Source: Muricea muricata (lineage: Eukaryota; Cnidaria; Anthozoa; Malacalcyonacea; Plexauridae). From it: a DNA stretch of 64,000 bases. The notes beneath the pieces are model-generated. The model ran no database searches, was not told where the DNA came from, and saw nothing but the letters and a program-made list of their open reading frames with translations. The DNA is taken from positions 10,412,001 through 10,476,000 of the forward strand of contig OY979717.1 of the NCBI GenBank assembly GCA_963855995.1, read 5' to 3'. The translations under genes and the position numbers were made by a program. Shown piece by piece: positions 26,075-39,379 of the stretch (the stretch's first letter is position 1; each line of letters begins with the position of its first letter).

Positions 26075-26412
26075 TAAAGTAATACCATGATCAACTCGGT
26101 TTCTATTGTTCTCAGAGTGACATTTAATCGCTAAATTACTCAAAAGAAATTGAAATTTTCCCTAATTTGTATGCATGACTGGAATCCAAACAAATCAACA
26201 CTTTACACAACAAATCAGATATTTATGTATTTTCAACACAATATATTATTTCCAAGCTATTTCTTACAATTCAAATTATACTGTATATCTTCGTTTTCAT
26301 GGTATTACAAACTAATACCATGATATGTCGGGAAATTAGTGATTAAATGTCCCTCACCCTCGGCTTTCGGGGACATTTAATCACTAATTTCGCTCATATC
26401 ATGGTATTACTT
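26075..26412. mobile_element. Nested inverted repeats with GTAATACCATGAT ends
   Basis: The outer ends AGTAATACCATGAT (26075) and ATCATGGTATTACTT (26412) are inverted copies. Inside, 26313-26353 and 26369-26409 form a 41-bp-arm hairpin, and CATGGTATTA/TAATACCATG pair again at 26299-26323. It begins just after the dead Tc1-like transposase, so the right-hand part may be that element's terminus or a separate MITE. Confidence 0.55.
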
Positions 26413-29400
26413 ATAATAAAAACGTTTTCCATTAAGTACTGGGTGCAATGTTACCATTTTAAACTATGCGACTTTTTTGTGTAGTCTAACGATTGTCAAC
26501 TAATTTCATCCTTTGTTGAGGATTAGCCAAGCAGATGAGTATGAAATTCAATACACAACTTACAAGTGAAATTTTTTGCTTTGCGCCATAGCTGTATTAT
26601 ACTAGTGTACACGGCAATGATAAAAATATTTTCACGAGAAAGAAGAAATCTACCATTCAGAAGAAAATATTCTAATCACTATATTCAGGAAAAAAACCAT
26701 CATCATGTATATATAATGATTCGTTCATTATTTTTTATATGATACAAAAAATAGCCCGGCTTGAACATATAACGAGTGCAATAAAACAAAATAATTGCAC
26801 TCCATGCAGAGAGTGTAGTAGTATATGGGATTTATTGCAGTCTTTGGCAAACGGGACTTTCTATTCAATACAGGTCAACATAATCAGCAAACCAAACGAC
26901 CTAAATTTAGCGGGGTATTATAGGCTATAAAACAATTTATATAGTTTGACTCCAGTTAGCCATAAATGCCTTTTTTCACATAAGTTAACATTAATATTTA
27001 TCAAAATGTGACCATAGTCAAGTTTATTGCCTTGTCCAAGTATTTTGATCCTAGAAAATTCAATTAATGTTTAATGGTTATGCAAGCAAATTAAGTTGTT
27101 GAGCGATGTAAATTACTATCGTCAAGAGTTAAAATAGAAGTGACATAGACATGCAAAGATCGCTGAAGTAATAAGGCTAATGCCATTATATATAATATCC
27201 TATTTACGTCATTTTGTGTTGCTCTAAAGTGATTTTAAGTTGGATTATCTGTTAATAAGGCTTACGAAACTCGCAGTCTTAAATAAACAGCAAAAAAAAT
27301 AGAGAGCAATGTATACCAATGCCGTCATGCCGACTACAATTACAAGTGCAAACCTGCACGCATGTCATCGAAGGTAACATAGATGTCAAAGATGGCGTTG
27401 CATTATTATATGAACGAGTAATATGATGACACGATCGTCAGCGATGAGCCAAGATATGATATGTAAATACCATTTTTCACATATATCTTATTCCACTAAC
27501 ATGCATCCTGTACGATGCATGCCTACCGTAATCGTTTTGATGAACAAACGACGAGCAAGTGATGTTGAACCAATATATAGCAGCTTTATTTCATGCCTTA
27601 CGAATACGAAACACAGCAACAAGTACAAATGCGAAAGTCCTTTTAGAAGTGGTTGACAAATAAAGTATAGCCTCTCGAGACAGACGTGAATACTGAGAAA
27701 TTGTAAATTAGTCAATGTGTGCAAATCTGACTTCGCTAATTGATATTCTATCAAGTGAGTCTGGTAATTAGCGTTTTAATCTTGCTTTTTTCAAAGAAGG
27801 TTAAGAAAGACGTGTATTGTCAAACATTAATGGAAAATGTCTTCAAATTAGCACCTGCGTTATTACAACAAGCGCCTAAATGGCTGGGACACAAGTACTT
27901 CTAAAATTAGTAGAACAAGAATGCTCCCATTTTAGAAATATATTACATAAACACACTTTTATATACTTTTCTTAAGAGGTTTTTTTAATTGAAAACCACT
28001 TCTAAAGAATTTAAAGGATAAAAAAGATGTACTTATACAGGGTAGTTCATATAAGTTTCATCATAAAATACGAAAATTAAGCAAAATGAGTCTGGACTTT
28101 CTCTCACAAAAAAAGATCGAGAACAAACTAGTAATACAAGGAAGGTGTACAGTTGTTCATGCACAAAAAAGGGAATCTGAATCGCACTTTTGTGATATTA
28201 TAAGCTGTGAGTTTCAGATTATAACAAACTTACTTGCAGGTTCGGTTGGTTCGGGATTAACGCACCTCGGGGTCTGACAGCTGTTCGAAGGCTCTCTATT
28301 GTCTTTAGTTTACAATTTTCCGTTTCTTTTTGCTTGGTTTCTGTGACGTCTTTAGCCCAAAAATGTTCTTTAAAGTGTAGGTTTAATCATCAGCTAAATT
28401 TTGTTCGCCATTGTTGTTGAGCAGTTTGAGGCGGACGGCAGCGTAAGCAGCAAGCAGGTAAGTTCGGGTTTTTGTAACCAATCAGAAAGCCGGTTTTATC
28501 GATAAAGAGAAAAGCGGATAAGTTCGGAAAAGCAGGTTAGTTCGAAAAAAACTTACCTGCTGAGAACCAATCAGAAGCCCGCTTTCATGACACATATGGG
28601 ATAAGCATTATAATCAGTTAAAAAACTACATATAAATTGCGCGTGAAAATATGACTTATAGAGGCCCACTGTTTCCAGGAACAAAATCACAATACGCCGT
28701 AGAGATTTTTCGTGATATATTATGAGAAATGCAATCTAGTAAATGATTAGGTTAAATTAGTAATGATTCGATCACAGAGATTAGATGTGTAAAAGAAACT
28801 GATACAATGAACACTAACATAAATCATCGTTACCTGAAGAGTGGATCTCTACAGCTTTCACAAAATACTTTTCAACTAACTGTTTGACAAACACCGTCTT
28901 TTTTCCTAGCCTTACTCGTAATTCCTTGTTAATCTCATTTCAAGCCTCAAGCCCTAATCTGTCTTGCTATCGTCAATCAACAGATGTCCCCATCTCCCGT
29001 ATGCTGATCAATGCATAAATCAAAGTGAATCAGGTTTAAACCAAATCAACAATTATAATTAATAGTTAATAGCGTGTGTAAAGTTAGGCCGTCTAAAACC
29101 ACCATGCAATTTCACTATTCAAATCTCGCTATTTTATTTTGTTTAAATAAATTTTCTTTATTATATATTACATCGGTTTTCATTATAAATTTGCTCATCC
29201 AAACTGTATGTATTAAATATAATCTCAATAGTTAATTGATTGTTATATGTAATTCCATAGTCGTGTTATGTGTACAGCTATATAGTGTAGTTTTTGGACT
29301 GAAGTTCTGTTGTCTTCTTCTTCTTCAATCTAATTTTTTTTAATTGTAAATTAAATAAATAATAAAATAATAATAATACAATAATAATAATAATAATAAT

Positions 29401-30293
29401 TTAACTAAAAATGGTTTAACTGATTAAAAAGCAACGAGGTTTATTGAGGAAATTGTACCCAAACTCAAAGCGTAACATTGTTCGCTGTCATTTAAGCGAA
29501 ACGAAAGTATTTTAAATACTTGCTTTAAATACTGTGATTTACCTAAAATTTCCCGAAATTCCCAGGTGTGCAATAACGATGTGCGTTTCATAACAAAAGG
29601 ACGATTTGTAAACAGTCATTTTTTATGGGCACACCCCGTGGAAGTACACCTTTTAAATTCGGAATTAGCTACAACCTGTCATATTCTTGACATGTCTAAT
29701 TGCTTAAAAACGACATCCTAATTCCTATGTGATGTGCATTCATATATGATGCATACGACCACTTGCATTCGAATTCTATTTTGGGGAAGATGCTAAATTA
29801 CTACAGCAGATAATCGCCACGGATTTATTGGCAACGTTTTGAGACGCTTGACAACCGTACACATAATTATTTGATGTCTGTTAAGACGACTATCAGTCAG
29901 CAACAATATAGTTGTTAACGCCCCCACCCCTCTCATAGATCACACACTCGTGTCTAGGTGAAATAAAAGCAGAGGCTGACTGAGTGATCAAAATGTAAAT
30001 TTCTATGCAAGTTAACCCTATTAATGGTGTTGTCAGCCTGGCGAGGTCGTAATCTTAAGCTTTGTATTGTTACCAACTACCAAGCCACGCCAGCTTATAG
30101 CCAGCTAGAGCCAAAAATTAAAACAATAAAATATTATTTTGTTTGATACTTCCAATATGGCGGCCAAGCATCATGTGCGTAAACCGTCATTGTATGAAGC
30201 AAATTCTCGTAAACTCACAATTAATTTTGTGAACCACTGAGTATTTTTACAAAATACAAAACAACGGTAACTCCGAAAATAAACATTTAATAA
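26413..30293. other. Gene-free region with a possible CCAAT-rich patch
   Basis: No exon is supported. Around 28430-28600 the GC content rises, AACCAATCAGAA occurs twice, and CAG|GTAAGTTCG looks like a splice donor. This could be a remote 5' exon or promoter, but nothing downstream confirms it. Confidence 0.35.
29351..29400 (+). repeat. TAA-type microsatellite
   Basis: Irregular AAT/TAA trinucleotide array that becomes pure TAA in its last 25 bp. Confidence 0.85.
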
Positions 30294-30371
30294 TCTAGCT
30301 AGTTTCGACTAAGTTTCAGTCATCATCAGGAATGTTTCCTGATGATGACTGAAACTTAGTCGAAAGCTAGA
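30294..30371. repeat. Short-loop inverted repeat
   Basis: Arms reading TTCGACTAAGTTTCAGTC and the inverse pair through CATCATCAGGAA around a 2-bp loop. About 36 bp per arm agree except for a small insertion (AGT) near the left end. Confidence 0.8.
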
Positions 30372-30587
30372 TCACTATTAATCGTTTTCGACATCAAGCA
30401 GTTCCAGTTTTGAAAAAGGAACTGCTTTGGTGTTGACAACTATGAGTGCAATAGATACTGGCTAGGATGTTTGGTGCCTTATAGAGGACGTACATACATT
30501 GAACTTGGCGCCTACCTCAAGGCAAATCTTTCAATAAATGCGCGGCAGTTGTCGGCGAAATGAATACGAGTTATTCAATCATGTCCA

Positions 30588-30725
30588 GACTTCGAAATGC
30601 GCGGTTACTTTTGTTCTCTGTTATTTACGCTGCCGCAAGCTAATATTGTAGTAACTATAGGCATGTGAGTCATCATGAAATGTGAATTTAGTATGAACAA
30701 ACGTTGGTCGATCTTGTCTATTACG
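30588..30725 (+). repeat. Dispersed repeat, copy 2
   Basis: Homologous to 1-145 in the same orientation, ending at the shared TTGTCTATTA. What lies upstream of the shared part here (30530-30587) may show the full extent of the family, which the window edge truncates in copy 1. Confidence 0.65.
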
Positions 30726-32790
30726 CATTTCCAGGGGGGTAACTAGGGTATAAGCTTTAGGGAGTGAAACTTTTTTTGCCTGAGGATGGAAAGTGTAAAA
30801 ATTTATGATGTGTGATCTAGAATCTAGATTGCGGCGAAAACAATGAAAGACATTATTGGGCACGAGGCGCAACAATAGTTGGCACCGAGTGAGGAAACTT
30901 TGAAAATTTGGAGCATTATTAGCTCACTAGAAACGGCACTTTCAGGGTTTTCTTGAACCTTATTTTTAGGTTTTCCTGCACTATTCGTCCGACCGGTTGT
31001 CGATATTTGCCCGACAAAATCGTCATTTTTAAACTTGGGGGTCCCACCCCCTACACCCCCATCCCATCCCCAAAAGTTACGTGCCTGTGCATTTCGTTTG
31101 TTTTGGTCAAAGTATTGTGTGCAAACTTAAGTATAAATTACCATTCTGTTGGGGGGGGGGGGGTCCTCGATCAATTTCCTGACTCGTCTTCCTCGACATA
31201 ATTACTCTGAATTACCGACAAGCTTGGCGTGTGAGGGGGAGTACACACATGGTGCGCCTCTGCCTGCAATTCTTACTTTAAATCAGATGTATATGTTTAT
31301 TTTGCTCAAGAGTTAACTCATCCTTAATCCAGATTTGTCAAACTAACCCCCTGGCGTGCAATAATATTGAAAACGATAAAAAATGGCGAACCCATAACCA
31401 GGGCCACATTTCACCAGGTAAGGCAGTTCGTAATTGGTGACGAAAAGGAAGTACAATAAGAATACGACAATTTTCTCTCTTCACGTAACTGTGTGATAAA
31501 TATACCATGTATTTAAAATATTTAACACCTTTTCTGAGTTTACAGTTTGTCATTTAATCATGATACTCTTGTGTTGACATTGTGTGATCTCTTGCATGTT
31601 CAGATCATTCAACAACGATGTCACAAAACGTGCACATGAACAAGACATTGGTAGGGATGAACCAAATTCAAAATATGTATCGTTTGTCAGTCATTTTGGA
31701 ATACAGTATGTAATGTGTACATATACAAGGTGTCTCTAAAGAAAAGAAAACGATTGAAATAACCTTTTGGTAAAATTGCCTCAGCACTGAGATGAAAGAA
31801 AAAAGCGCAAAGAGAGTGCATACATAGAATATTGGCTGATTAAAATTAAAAACGATTGTTCGCTCCTGACAATTTAAGATTAGATAATTAGTTTATGAAT
31901 TATTAATGTCACAAATATTAATTTTTTGATTTCTTAAAAAGGTTCTGCAATAATACTAATAGTAGTATACTGTGATCATTATCAGCTAAATAATGAATGA
32001 AGTGGCTTGAATTAAATCATCGTTATACAGTTTATTCTAACATCGTGTTGGGGATTGCATCCCTTTGTTTCGCCCAACAACTAAAAATCACGATCACACA
32101 ATATACGTTTTATAAAGTGTAACATAAAAATTCACAGGTCACGTTGACATTAGATTATACCGTATTTGTTATATGGTATCCAGTTATAATCAATATGCCT
32201 ACTAGCGAGCTGTTGATCTAGCGTTTGACCCGACGATCTTCGCCTAACGTTTCTTCTAATGTGTTTAACTAATATTTACAGTTTATATTTATGCTAAACT
32301 AATGAGCAGTTATTGTGGTTGCTGCCGCAAATTCTCTACGGAAAATATGCAAATTCACCGTGTCTCTACGCATAAGTTCCGACTGCGCCTTAGATAATCC
32401 GTTGCTTTGCCATGTCTGTTTATGCTTGCATGTGGTTACGAAGGTCCTAGATTATCACGATGCATTTTCGTTTCCCACATCATGCACGTTTACACTAATA
32501 TGACTACATACCCATGCTAATAATGATTATAATATTCGATTACTTTATATACGCGAATTCTAACTGGTTATGTCTAATGTTCGTAAATACACTCGAAAGT
32601 CTCCGACAATCATTATTCTAACTATTTTTTGAATTTTGCATTATAACCTGGCTTTGACAGTGAACAGTGAATTCTATGACTTGATGCTGGAATTAAAATT
32701 AAAAATTCGGGCATAGAGTTAAAAAATTATTTGCATATGTGCCATTCATGGGCTTGCACGTCGAGCAGTATGTTGGTAGTGAAGAAAAAA
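30726..32790. other. Gene-free region with G-run debris
   Basis: CAGGGGGGTAACTAGGG near 30733 and a 13-base G run near 31151 look like transposon ends but could not be paired convincingly. A TACAAGGTGTCTC motif near 31726 resembles a decayed end of the TA-target MITE family found at 38 kb. No genes seen. Confidence 0.4.
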
Positions 32791-33217
32791 CAGGCTAACA
32801 AAGTACTCAATATTTTTATATATTTATTTAACTATACAAGTGAAAGTACTTACTAAAAATTATACTTACATAAAAGTAAAACTGTTGTGCGGTATTGCCT
32901 CACTCAAGTAAAAAAAAAGTATTGGAAAATATACTTGAGTGCATGTAAGTGCTCCACTAAAATAAAATTTAATAGAACATTTATTTAGGCGGTAGTAAAC
33001 AGGAGTAACTAACAGCCCTAAGTCATAGCCTGACGAACTAAGCATATTCTCACTATAGTCGACTGCTTACCGCTGACTTCGCATAAAGTGAAAAAGCAAA
33101 TATTAATCAAACAAAAATCTTACTTCCAATTCACATTACAAGTAAAAAGTTCATGAAAGTAAATACTTTAGTAAAGTAATGTACAATAAAATTTACTTCG
33201 TTACTCGCGTGACACTG
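32791..33217 (-). mobile_element. hAT MITE (AAGTACTT-rich family), degraded copy
   Basis: This is an inverted-orientation relative of the element at 39907-40461. It begins CAGGCTAACAAAGTACTCAA and ends ATTTACTTCGTTACTCGCGTGACACTG, with a shared middle around GACTGCTTACCGCTGACTTCGC. No target duplication is visible and there are many substitutions, so it is older. Confidence 0.65.
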
Positions 33218-36200
33218 AGCACCAAAGAATATTTTACATCAGTTAGATTGTGGGTACAGCCAGCGTCGGCGAGCAACCTTGCATGTCTGGTGTGTCTCGA
33301 GAGATAATTGCTTGCAAATCAAGAATTATAGCAACCACGAATTATAGCAGTAGAGCCATGAATACTCTAATATTTTTAGTTGCAATGACTAATGTCAGTG
33401 ATACTATATGAGTAAAGTTTATGTGGCTGCAAACGACGCTTTATATGCTAAATTCTATTTTGCGTGACATACTCAGATAGCTTTTTCGATGTGAAAGGAA
33501 GTGATCATAATCATGGTAACTCTTGACAAAGTCAAAGATCAATGTCGTATGCAGTCTATAAATATCATACAGTAAGTTAGATGAAAAAAGACGTAGAAAA
33601 CAACTGGAGACTCACTTTGCAAACTGTGCGTTGTGTAAATGAAAATATTAGCTATACATGACCTAATATTGTTTATACATAGTATTTTCAGGTCGTTAAT
33701 GAATAATGATTAAATTTTATATTTAACTAAGAAAGCCAGGATAAAGGTTTTACTAGTTAGTTATCCGACATATCTTCATCCAAGTGCTTTGCATGTTGGT
33801 TATTATACTTTTACATTCTAGGTTACTTATGGCTATCGTATATGCATGTAAATAGATGTTGATAAAGAGTTGAATAATAAACTTGATCAGGCATGGTAAA
33901 GCAACCACTGATAATGATCTCACGAGTATATAATTATGTACGTATATGATTTATCATTTTTATGATGCTTTGATTTAATTCCGAGACATCGTGAATTAAT
34001 CCCCATAAATAAGCGACTAACAGACTACAAAGTGCGGTTTTTGGGCAAATTTAGCTTCTAATGACAAATGATTTTATGACAGCAAATGTAAAACACTTGA
34101 AACAAACAAACCAAAGAAGACAAGGAAATATATAGATACGATTATTTCAATATTTATAGTCTCAGCAAAAGATATATATCTAAAACTGCGTAAACGTCTG
34201 TGATACTTCGGCCCTATGTCTGCTAAGAAGTCTGCTAAGATAAAGTTTTGGACCGTTTTCAAGGCAGTAACGCGCCCGTAGAACACCTGGTTGAAAAATG
34301 CCTATATATTTATGCAAGAACACGCATGGACTACCTGTATATACATATCTTGACTCATCTATTCTTTTTACTCGCCAAATTCTCATAACATACATTTATG
34401 CGTGCGTTTTTACATATCTTGAATTGCTCGTGCTAACTATACACCTGAAAGTGCTATAGGGTAGACCAGAATGATAAAATTGCTACTCGGAAATAAGGAA
34501 TTGAAATTCCATACTTTTGCATGCTTGTGTAACCATGTGAGCATTATTTCATGGGTTTTAAATGACGCTTTGTAAAACTCTTTTTGTGGCTGTCAAACAT
34601 CACAATACATCAGACATGCAAGTCGGATATTCTCTTCGAACATGGATAAGCACCAAAATACTTGGCATATAATTATAACCATATATGTAATGAAAGTTCG
34701 TAATCACAACAAGAGGATTATACAGTCTCACGCAAAATTCCAATTATAAAATTCAAAACATACAAACAGCAAGGGTAGCCATGCAAGTCAACTGAATGCA
34801 AACTTTGTCATTAGTAACACCTTTCATCAATATGAATCAATATGTCACGTACTTACGTAAACTTTTCGACACTTTTAAAAATATTTACTATATAAAACAA
34901 ACTGGTTACATTACAAACTTGTTCGGGAGATGGCAGCGGTATCTGAGTCAAGGTGCACTTTACAGAATCTCATATGCATATATCTGTCATGACATTAACA
35001 GGCACACGCTCAACCTGAAATCTAAGATACCGTGGGCGATGTTTCCTCGAAATGAGAAGAAAATAATTGCTTAAAATTTTTATATACATATACATAATTA
35101 CACAGATAGTAAAGCTTAATGGTCACGCACAATGTTACAAAAGTACGCGATCACCACTGAATTATTGACCTATTTAGTTAATATGCATGTGTTGCCACAA
35201 AGTTCATTAACAGTAAACTTCAATTAGCTATATGCCTATATATATCATCAAATGCCTCGCGTGAAAACACAGGGGAAGTTTTTTCTCTGTCATTAACTTG
35301 TTCAGATATTGGATATTTTTTGCTCAACGCTGCTTGCCGAACATATTATGTTTTAAGTATAAAGAATAAAGTAATCAACCAATAGCCGAATTGCCCTCCA
35401 AATATTTATGAATGCGAAACGAAGTGTGGACCTTGCTTTACGATCCACGAACGTAGTCTAATTTGCATTATAAATACGAACATGTATCGTAATATCACTC
35501 ACTTGTTACTTCATTGGAACTTTTATCAGAAAGCACGGGGCAATTTTCCACGACAGGTAATAGTGCAAGTTAGGATACACAAAATTTCATTGCTTAAGCA
35601 AGTTTTTCAAGTTCTTAGTGCAAAAACCTGAGTTTTAAACACACGTATATAGGCTTTTGAGGAGAAATGCCAGTACCAGAATATCTGTATATGCTAAACA
35701 TGCTTGCATCTTGAGACAGCTAAAAGTTTAGTTAGTTTATGACAACACGGCCAGTGTTTTGATTGCAATCATAGGTGCGCTAAGCACACGCTGTGTATAC
35801 AAACGCCATTTATGCAAAATTCGCTACAATTGTTCATATTAAATTTATATGGCAATAAAGTGATAACGTATCATTTTTATTGTAGATTTTTGGAATGTAA
35901 AATCTGAACGCCGCAATCGTGAATGTGTGATTCAGTCAGTAAAACTATATATACAAATGGCATTACTTTATAAGGCAAATACGAAGTGCATGGGAAGTGT
36001 GATATTTAAAGGTGCCATAATGCAGACATCACCAAGTATATATAGTTTCTGGAAAGCTTTGATATAGCTATGAGTGTCCTAGCTTTGTAGACGGGTTGGC
36101 CGTGAAGGGCTATTTTATATACGAAATTAGCGGGATCCTGAATTACGTGCTACTTTGGCAAATCGGTGGATTTACGATTAGACGATGTCTCTAATGTCTA

Positions 36201-37439
36201 TGTATATAAACACACTGACTGACTTGCACGCAAATACGTAGCATTTGAAGCAATATGCGTCTTTAAGAAATATATCAATGCCCACGTAAGTTTATAACGA
36301 TATAAAACTGATTATAATAAATATATTTATGGCCTATTGGAAGATAACAAAACTGACAGCATACCTTTACAATCAAGGCTTGTGCTCTTAAGGTTCGTCT
36401 GTCACGTTGCTTCAATCCTGTTGATTCCAAAAGTTAAGAATGAAGCCGTATATAAATGAACCAACAAACTGTCAATTTTTTTCCTTATAATATATGCGGA
36501 ATTCTTGAGTTAATAACAATAATAGTTCATCATATTGTAGAAACTACCCGAGGCTTCTCGATACAACGCGGCTTCTGCCTAAAAATGACCTAAAACCTGA
36601 TCTGCTAGTAAAATAAATATGTTTGAAATGAAACGTGCGACATTAATCCTCTTAATGAGCGTTAATCAGTGAAGTAATGAAAGAAAATAAGCATGTGATA
36701 TGTGAATATATTGAGAAACATATAATATATGGTAACTGGGAATTCCATATCTGTACTCAGGCAATATACGGTAAAATAAAGTATAAGGTTGGTATGCAGT
36801 CAAGTATAGCTGGGCATTTATCAGTATAAACAATCATCACACAATTTTTAAGAATTACGAAATATATTATTTTAAAATACGTCTTTAATTAGGAGCTCAA
36901 CATTTCTGTCAGGTTCACAAAGACGAAGCTATAGAAACTATAGACATGCTATAGAAATCGAGAGTGATAAATCTAATTGTTTTAGTATAATCAGAGATCA
37001 AACATTGTCACAAAAAGATTCATTTTTAAGCCATTTTTTAGAAAAATGCGCTAGGAAAATGTTTGTTTTGTTACTCGCCATCTATCGAGAATAGTATAAA
37101 TCCAGGTGACTATTGATTTTCCTGTATTCTGATTGGTCAAGATTCGCTACCTGTAAAGTGATAGTCACTGCATGGCCAGCTTTTTGCTTTTAGCTTTTTT
37201 TTATACAGTAGTAAATTTAAAGTGAATTCTTATAAAGTTGTGTTGATTATTATTTGTAAACACCTGGAAATTTATGCTAGCCAGTTCGGTGATTACAAGC
37301 CTATATTTACTTTGCCTTCGGCTCAGCGAATATATGCGTGTAATCCGGCACCTAGCCTCCGGCGACTAATTGTTAAAAAGATAGCGAGCATAGTAGCCAA
37401 TCAAATTTTAGCATTGCTGCATTTGCAATGAACAGTGTA
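33218..37439. other. Gene-free AT-rich region
   Basis: No exon-like segments. Part of a small repeat, with CGGTGATTACAAGCCTATAT at 37289, recurs in shortened form at 39385. Confidence 0.45.
37098..37335 (+). repeat. Repeat with GTGATTACAAGCCTATAT block, long copy
   Basis: Contains GGTGACTATTG with TTTTCCTG near 37098 and GGTGATTACAAGCC with GCCTTCGGCTC near 37290-37325. Both blocks recur at 39380-39470, one of them inverted, in a compact arrangement. It is probably a small fold-back element. Boundaries are approximate. Confidence 0.4.
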
Positions 37440-37441
37440 TA

Positions 37442-38560
37442 CAGTGTCAGTGTGTCCCAGAAAAAGACTACCTTTTGAAGTCAAGCGTTAGCGCCGCACG
37501 TTCGAATTTGAATGTTTTAATTCCCTAATGAGCCCATTCTGTGTAATTTTTGCAGCATAAGCATTAAGCATAAAAATTCTGTGTATAGCAGAGATCTACG
37601 CATTCGTGTGCTCGTGAGGGAGATAAAACATTCAAAATCGAACGTTTAATTCGGCACCTTTATTAGCAGTAGTATTATACAAGTAGCTCATAGTATAGTA
37701 TATTGACTGCCTACTCTAACTCAGTATTCCTCGATAGGTAGCTGACTGGAAAAACCAACCTCTTATGCAGCCTCCTTCGAGGAAGGGGAGAAAACAATCG
37801 AAGAAGGGAAGAAAAAATTTAGTTTTCCTAGCCGAGTTTCTTAGAACTTTTTTTAATAGGTTCCGGCTCTATTTTTGCTTGATCTCTGATTCTACTAAGT
37901 AGATTATACTCACGGTTAATTTTGCCTTATCGCCCTATACTCGTGCTCGATCGTACATGCAATTTAATTCAATTAAATATTATACAGTGTGTTCCAAAAA
38001 CTAGGCTGCAATTTATCCTTAATGAGCACAAGAATGCGTAATTCTCGGCTCTACAGAGTGTCCCAAAAAACCCCAAAAACTATTGAAATCACCTATGTTA
38101 ACATTTGAATGCCCTAGTACTTGTTAAAAAAAATAACTATCTTTGTAAAGTACGTTTGTTTTGCTCATGGGAATATTGATAAAAACCAAATTGAATAGGC
38201 TAAAATAACCCATGCATAAAATTTGATTGCATTTTTAATATGCACTCGTAGGTTTAGTCTTTTTGTCTGGCATACTAGTAGTTAACACTGAGTATTACTA
38301 TTAATTACGACGGTTATGTCAATAGTTTATCCACTCGTGGGTTCAATTTAGTGCTAGTCATTGAAATTCTAACAATAGATCATTTTCAATAGTTTTTGGC
38401 TTTTTTTGGGACACCCTGTACAGAGATTTTTTATGCTTACGTTGCCAATTAATTGAATTTGCCAAAATAACACATAGATAACATAAATAACACTCATTAG
38501 GGAATTAAAACATTCAAATTCGATCGTGCGGCGCTAATTTGCTTGACTTGCTTGACACTG
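37442..38560. mobile_element. TA-target MITE, outer element of a nested cluster
   Basis: The left end (CAGTGTCAGTGTG...GCGTTAGCGCCGCACG TTCGAATTTGAATG) and right end (CATTCAAATTCGATCG TGCGGCGCTAATTTG...CTTGACACTG) are inverted copies. Each is bounded by TA (37440-37441 and 38561-38562), the target of Tc1/mariner-type transposases. A third partial inverted copy of the end lies at about 37620-37662. Element 38054-38418 is inserted inside it. Confidence 0.65.
38054..38418. mobile_element. Mariner-type MITE (CAGRGTGTCCCAAAAAA ends), uninterrupted copy
   Basis: Inverted termini CAGAGTGTCCCAAAAAACCC and its complement GGGACACCCTG are flanked by TA on both sides. It is 365 bp with no coding capacity. 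Internal blocks such as GTACGTTTGTTTTGCTCATG and TTTGATTGCATTTTTAATAT are shared with the neighbouring copy. Confidence 0.8.
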
Positions 38561-38562
38561 TA

Positions 38563-39288
38563 CAGGGTGTCCCAAAAAACCCAAAAACTACTGAAATCAC
38601 CTATTGTTAACGTTTGAATTCCCTAGCATTTGTTAAAAAATGAAAAGGTCATCTGGAAAACACGGACAACATGGACACGGACAACGCGGACACGAACACG
38701 TAAAAAATACGACAAAAAGCAATCAAAGCGGCAAATGGGAAAAAAATCATATCACCCATTTTATAAAGTAACAATTCTATGTGAAATAATAGTCAGGGTT
38801 AGGGTTAGAATTAGCATGTTGTCCGTGTCCATGTTGTCCGTGTCCGTGTTGTCCGTGTTTTCCAGATAACCAAATTAAAATGTCTTTGTAAAGTACGTTT
38901 GTTTTGCTCATGGGAATTTACATTTGTAAATTGTTTTCTCTAAACTCTAAAAGCAAATCAGGCTTGTAAAAAATAAAAACAATACTATCTTGTTAGTTTG
39001 TTTGATGTCGTCATTTTCCCGGCTGAAACAACTTATACCTGCAGGTAATATTGATAAAAACCAAATTGAATTGCAAACCATGCATAAAGTTTGATTGCAT
39101 TTTTAATATGCACTCGTAGGTTTAGCTTTTAGTCTGGCATAAAAATGGTTAACACTGAGTATTACTATTAATCATGACGGTTATGCCAATAGTTTATCCA
39201 TTCGTGGGTTCAATTTAGTGCTATATAGGCATTGAAATACTAACAATAGATCATTTTCAATAGTTTTGGGGTTTTTTGGGACACCCTG
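38563..39288. mobile_element. Mariner-type MITE, second copy interrupted by two insertions
   Basis: It has the same ends as 38054-38418 and TA flanks (38561-38562, 39289-39290). It is 726 bp instead of 365 because two extra blocks are present: one at about 38646-38870 and one at about 38929-39050. It abuts the outer element 37442-38560 with the TA shared. Confidence 0.8.
38646..38870. repeat. Hairpin insertion with GGACAACATGGACAC repeats
   Basis: The left arm (ATCTGGAAAACACGGACAAC, then repeats of ATGGACACGGACAAC) is the inverse of the right arm (GTTGTCCGTGTCCATG repeats, ending TTTTCCAGAT). The loop contains GGGTTAGGGTTAG, two telomere-like units. It sits inside the second MITE copy and is absent from the first. 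Confidence 0.75.
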
Positions 39289-39379
39289 TATACTTAAAAC
39301 AGCTCTTTTTTAAGTTAAGAGCTGTCAACAATGAAAGTCATTTCTGCATTGCACTTTAATGTACATTTAACAATTAGTC

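Noticed and set aside
28430..28600. CCAAT boxes and a donor-like CAG|GTAAGT suggesting a promoter with a first exon
   Set aside because: No ATG-containing exon or downstream gene supports it.
38780..38820. Telomere-like GGGTTAGGGTTAG
   Set aside because: Only two units, inside a hairpin insertion; not a telomere or telomeric array.
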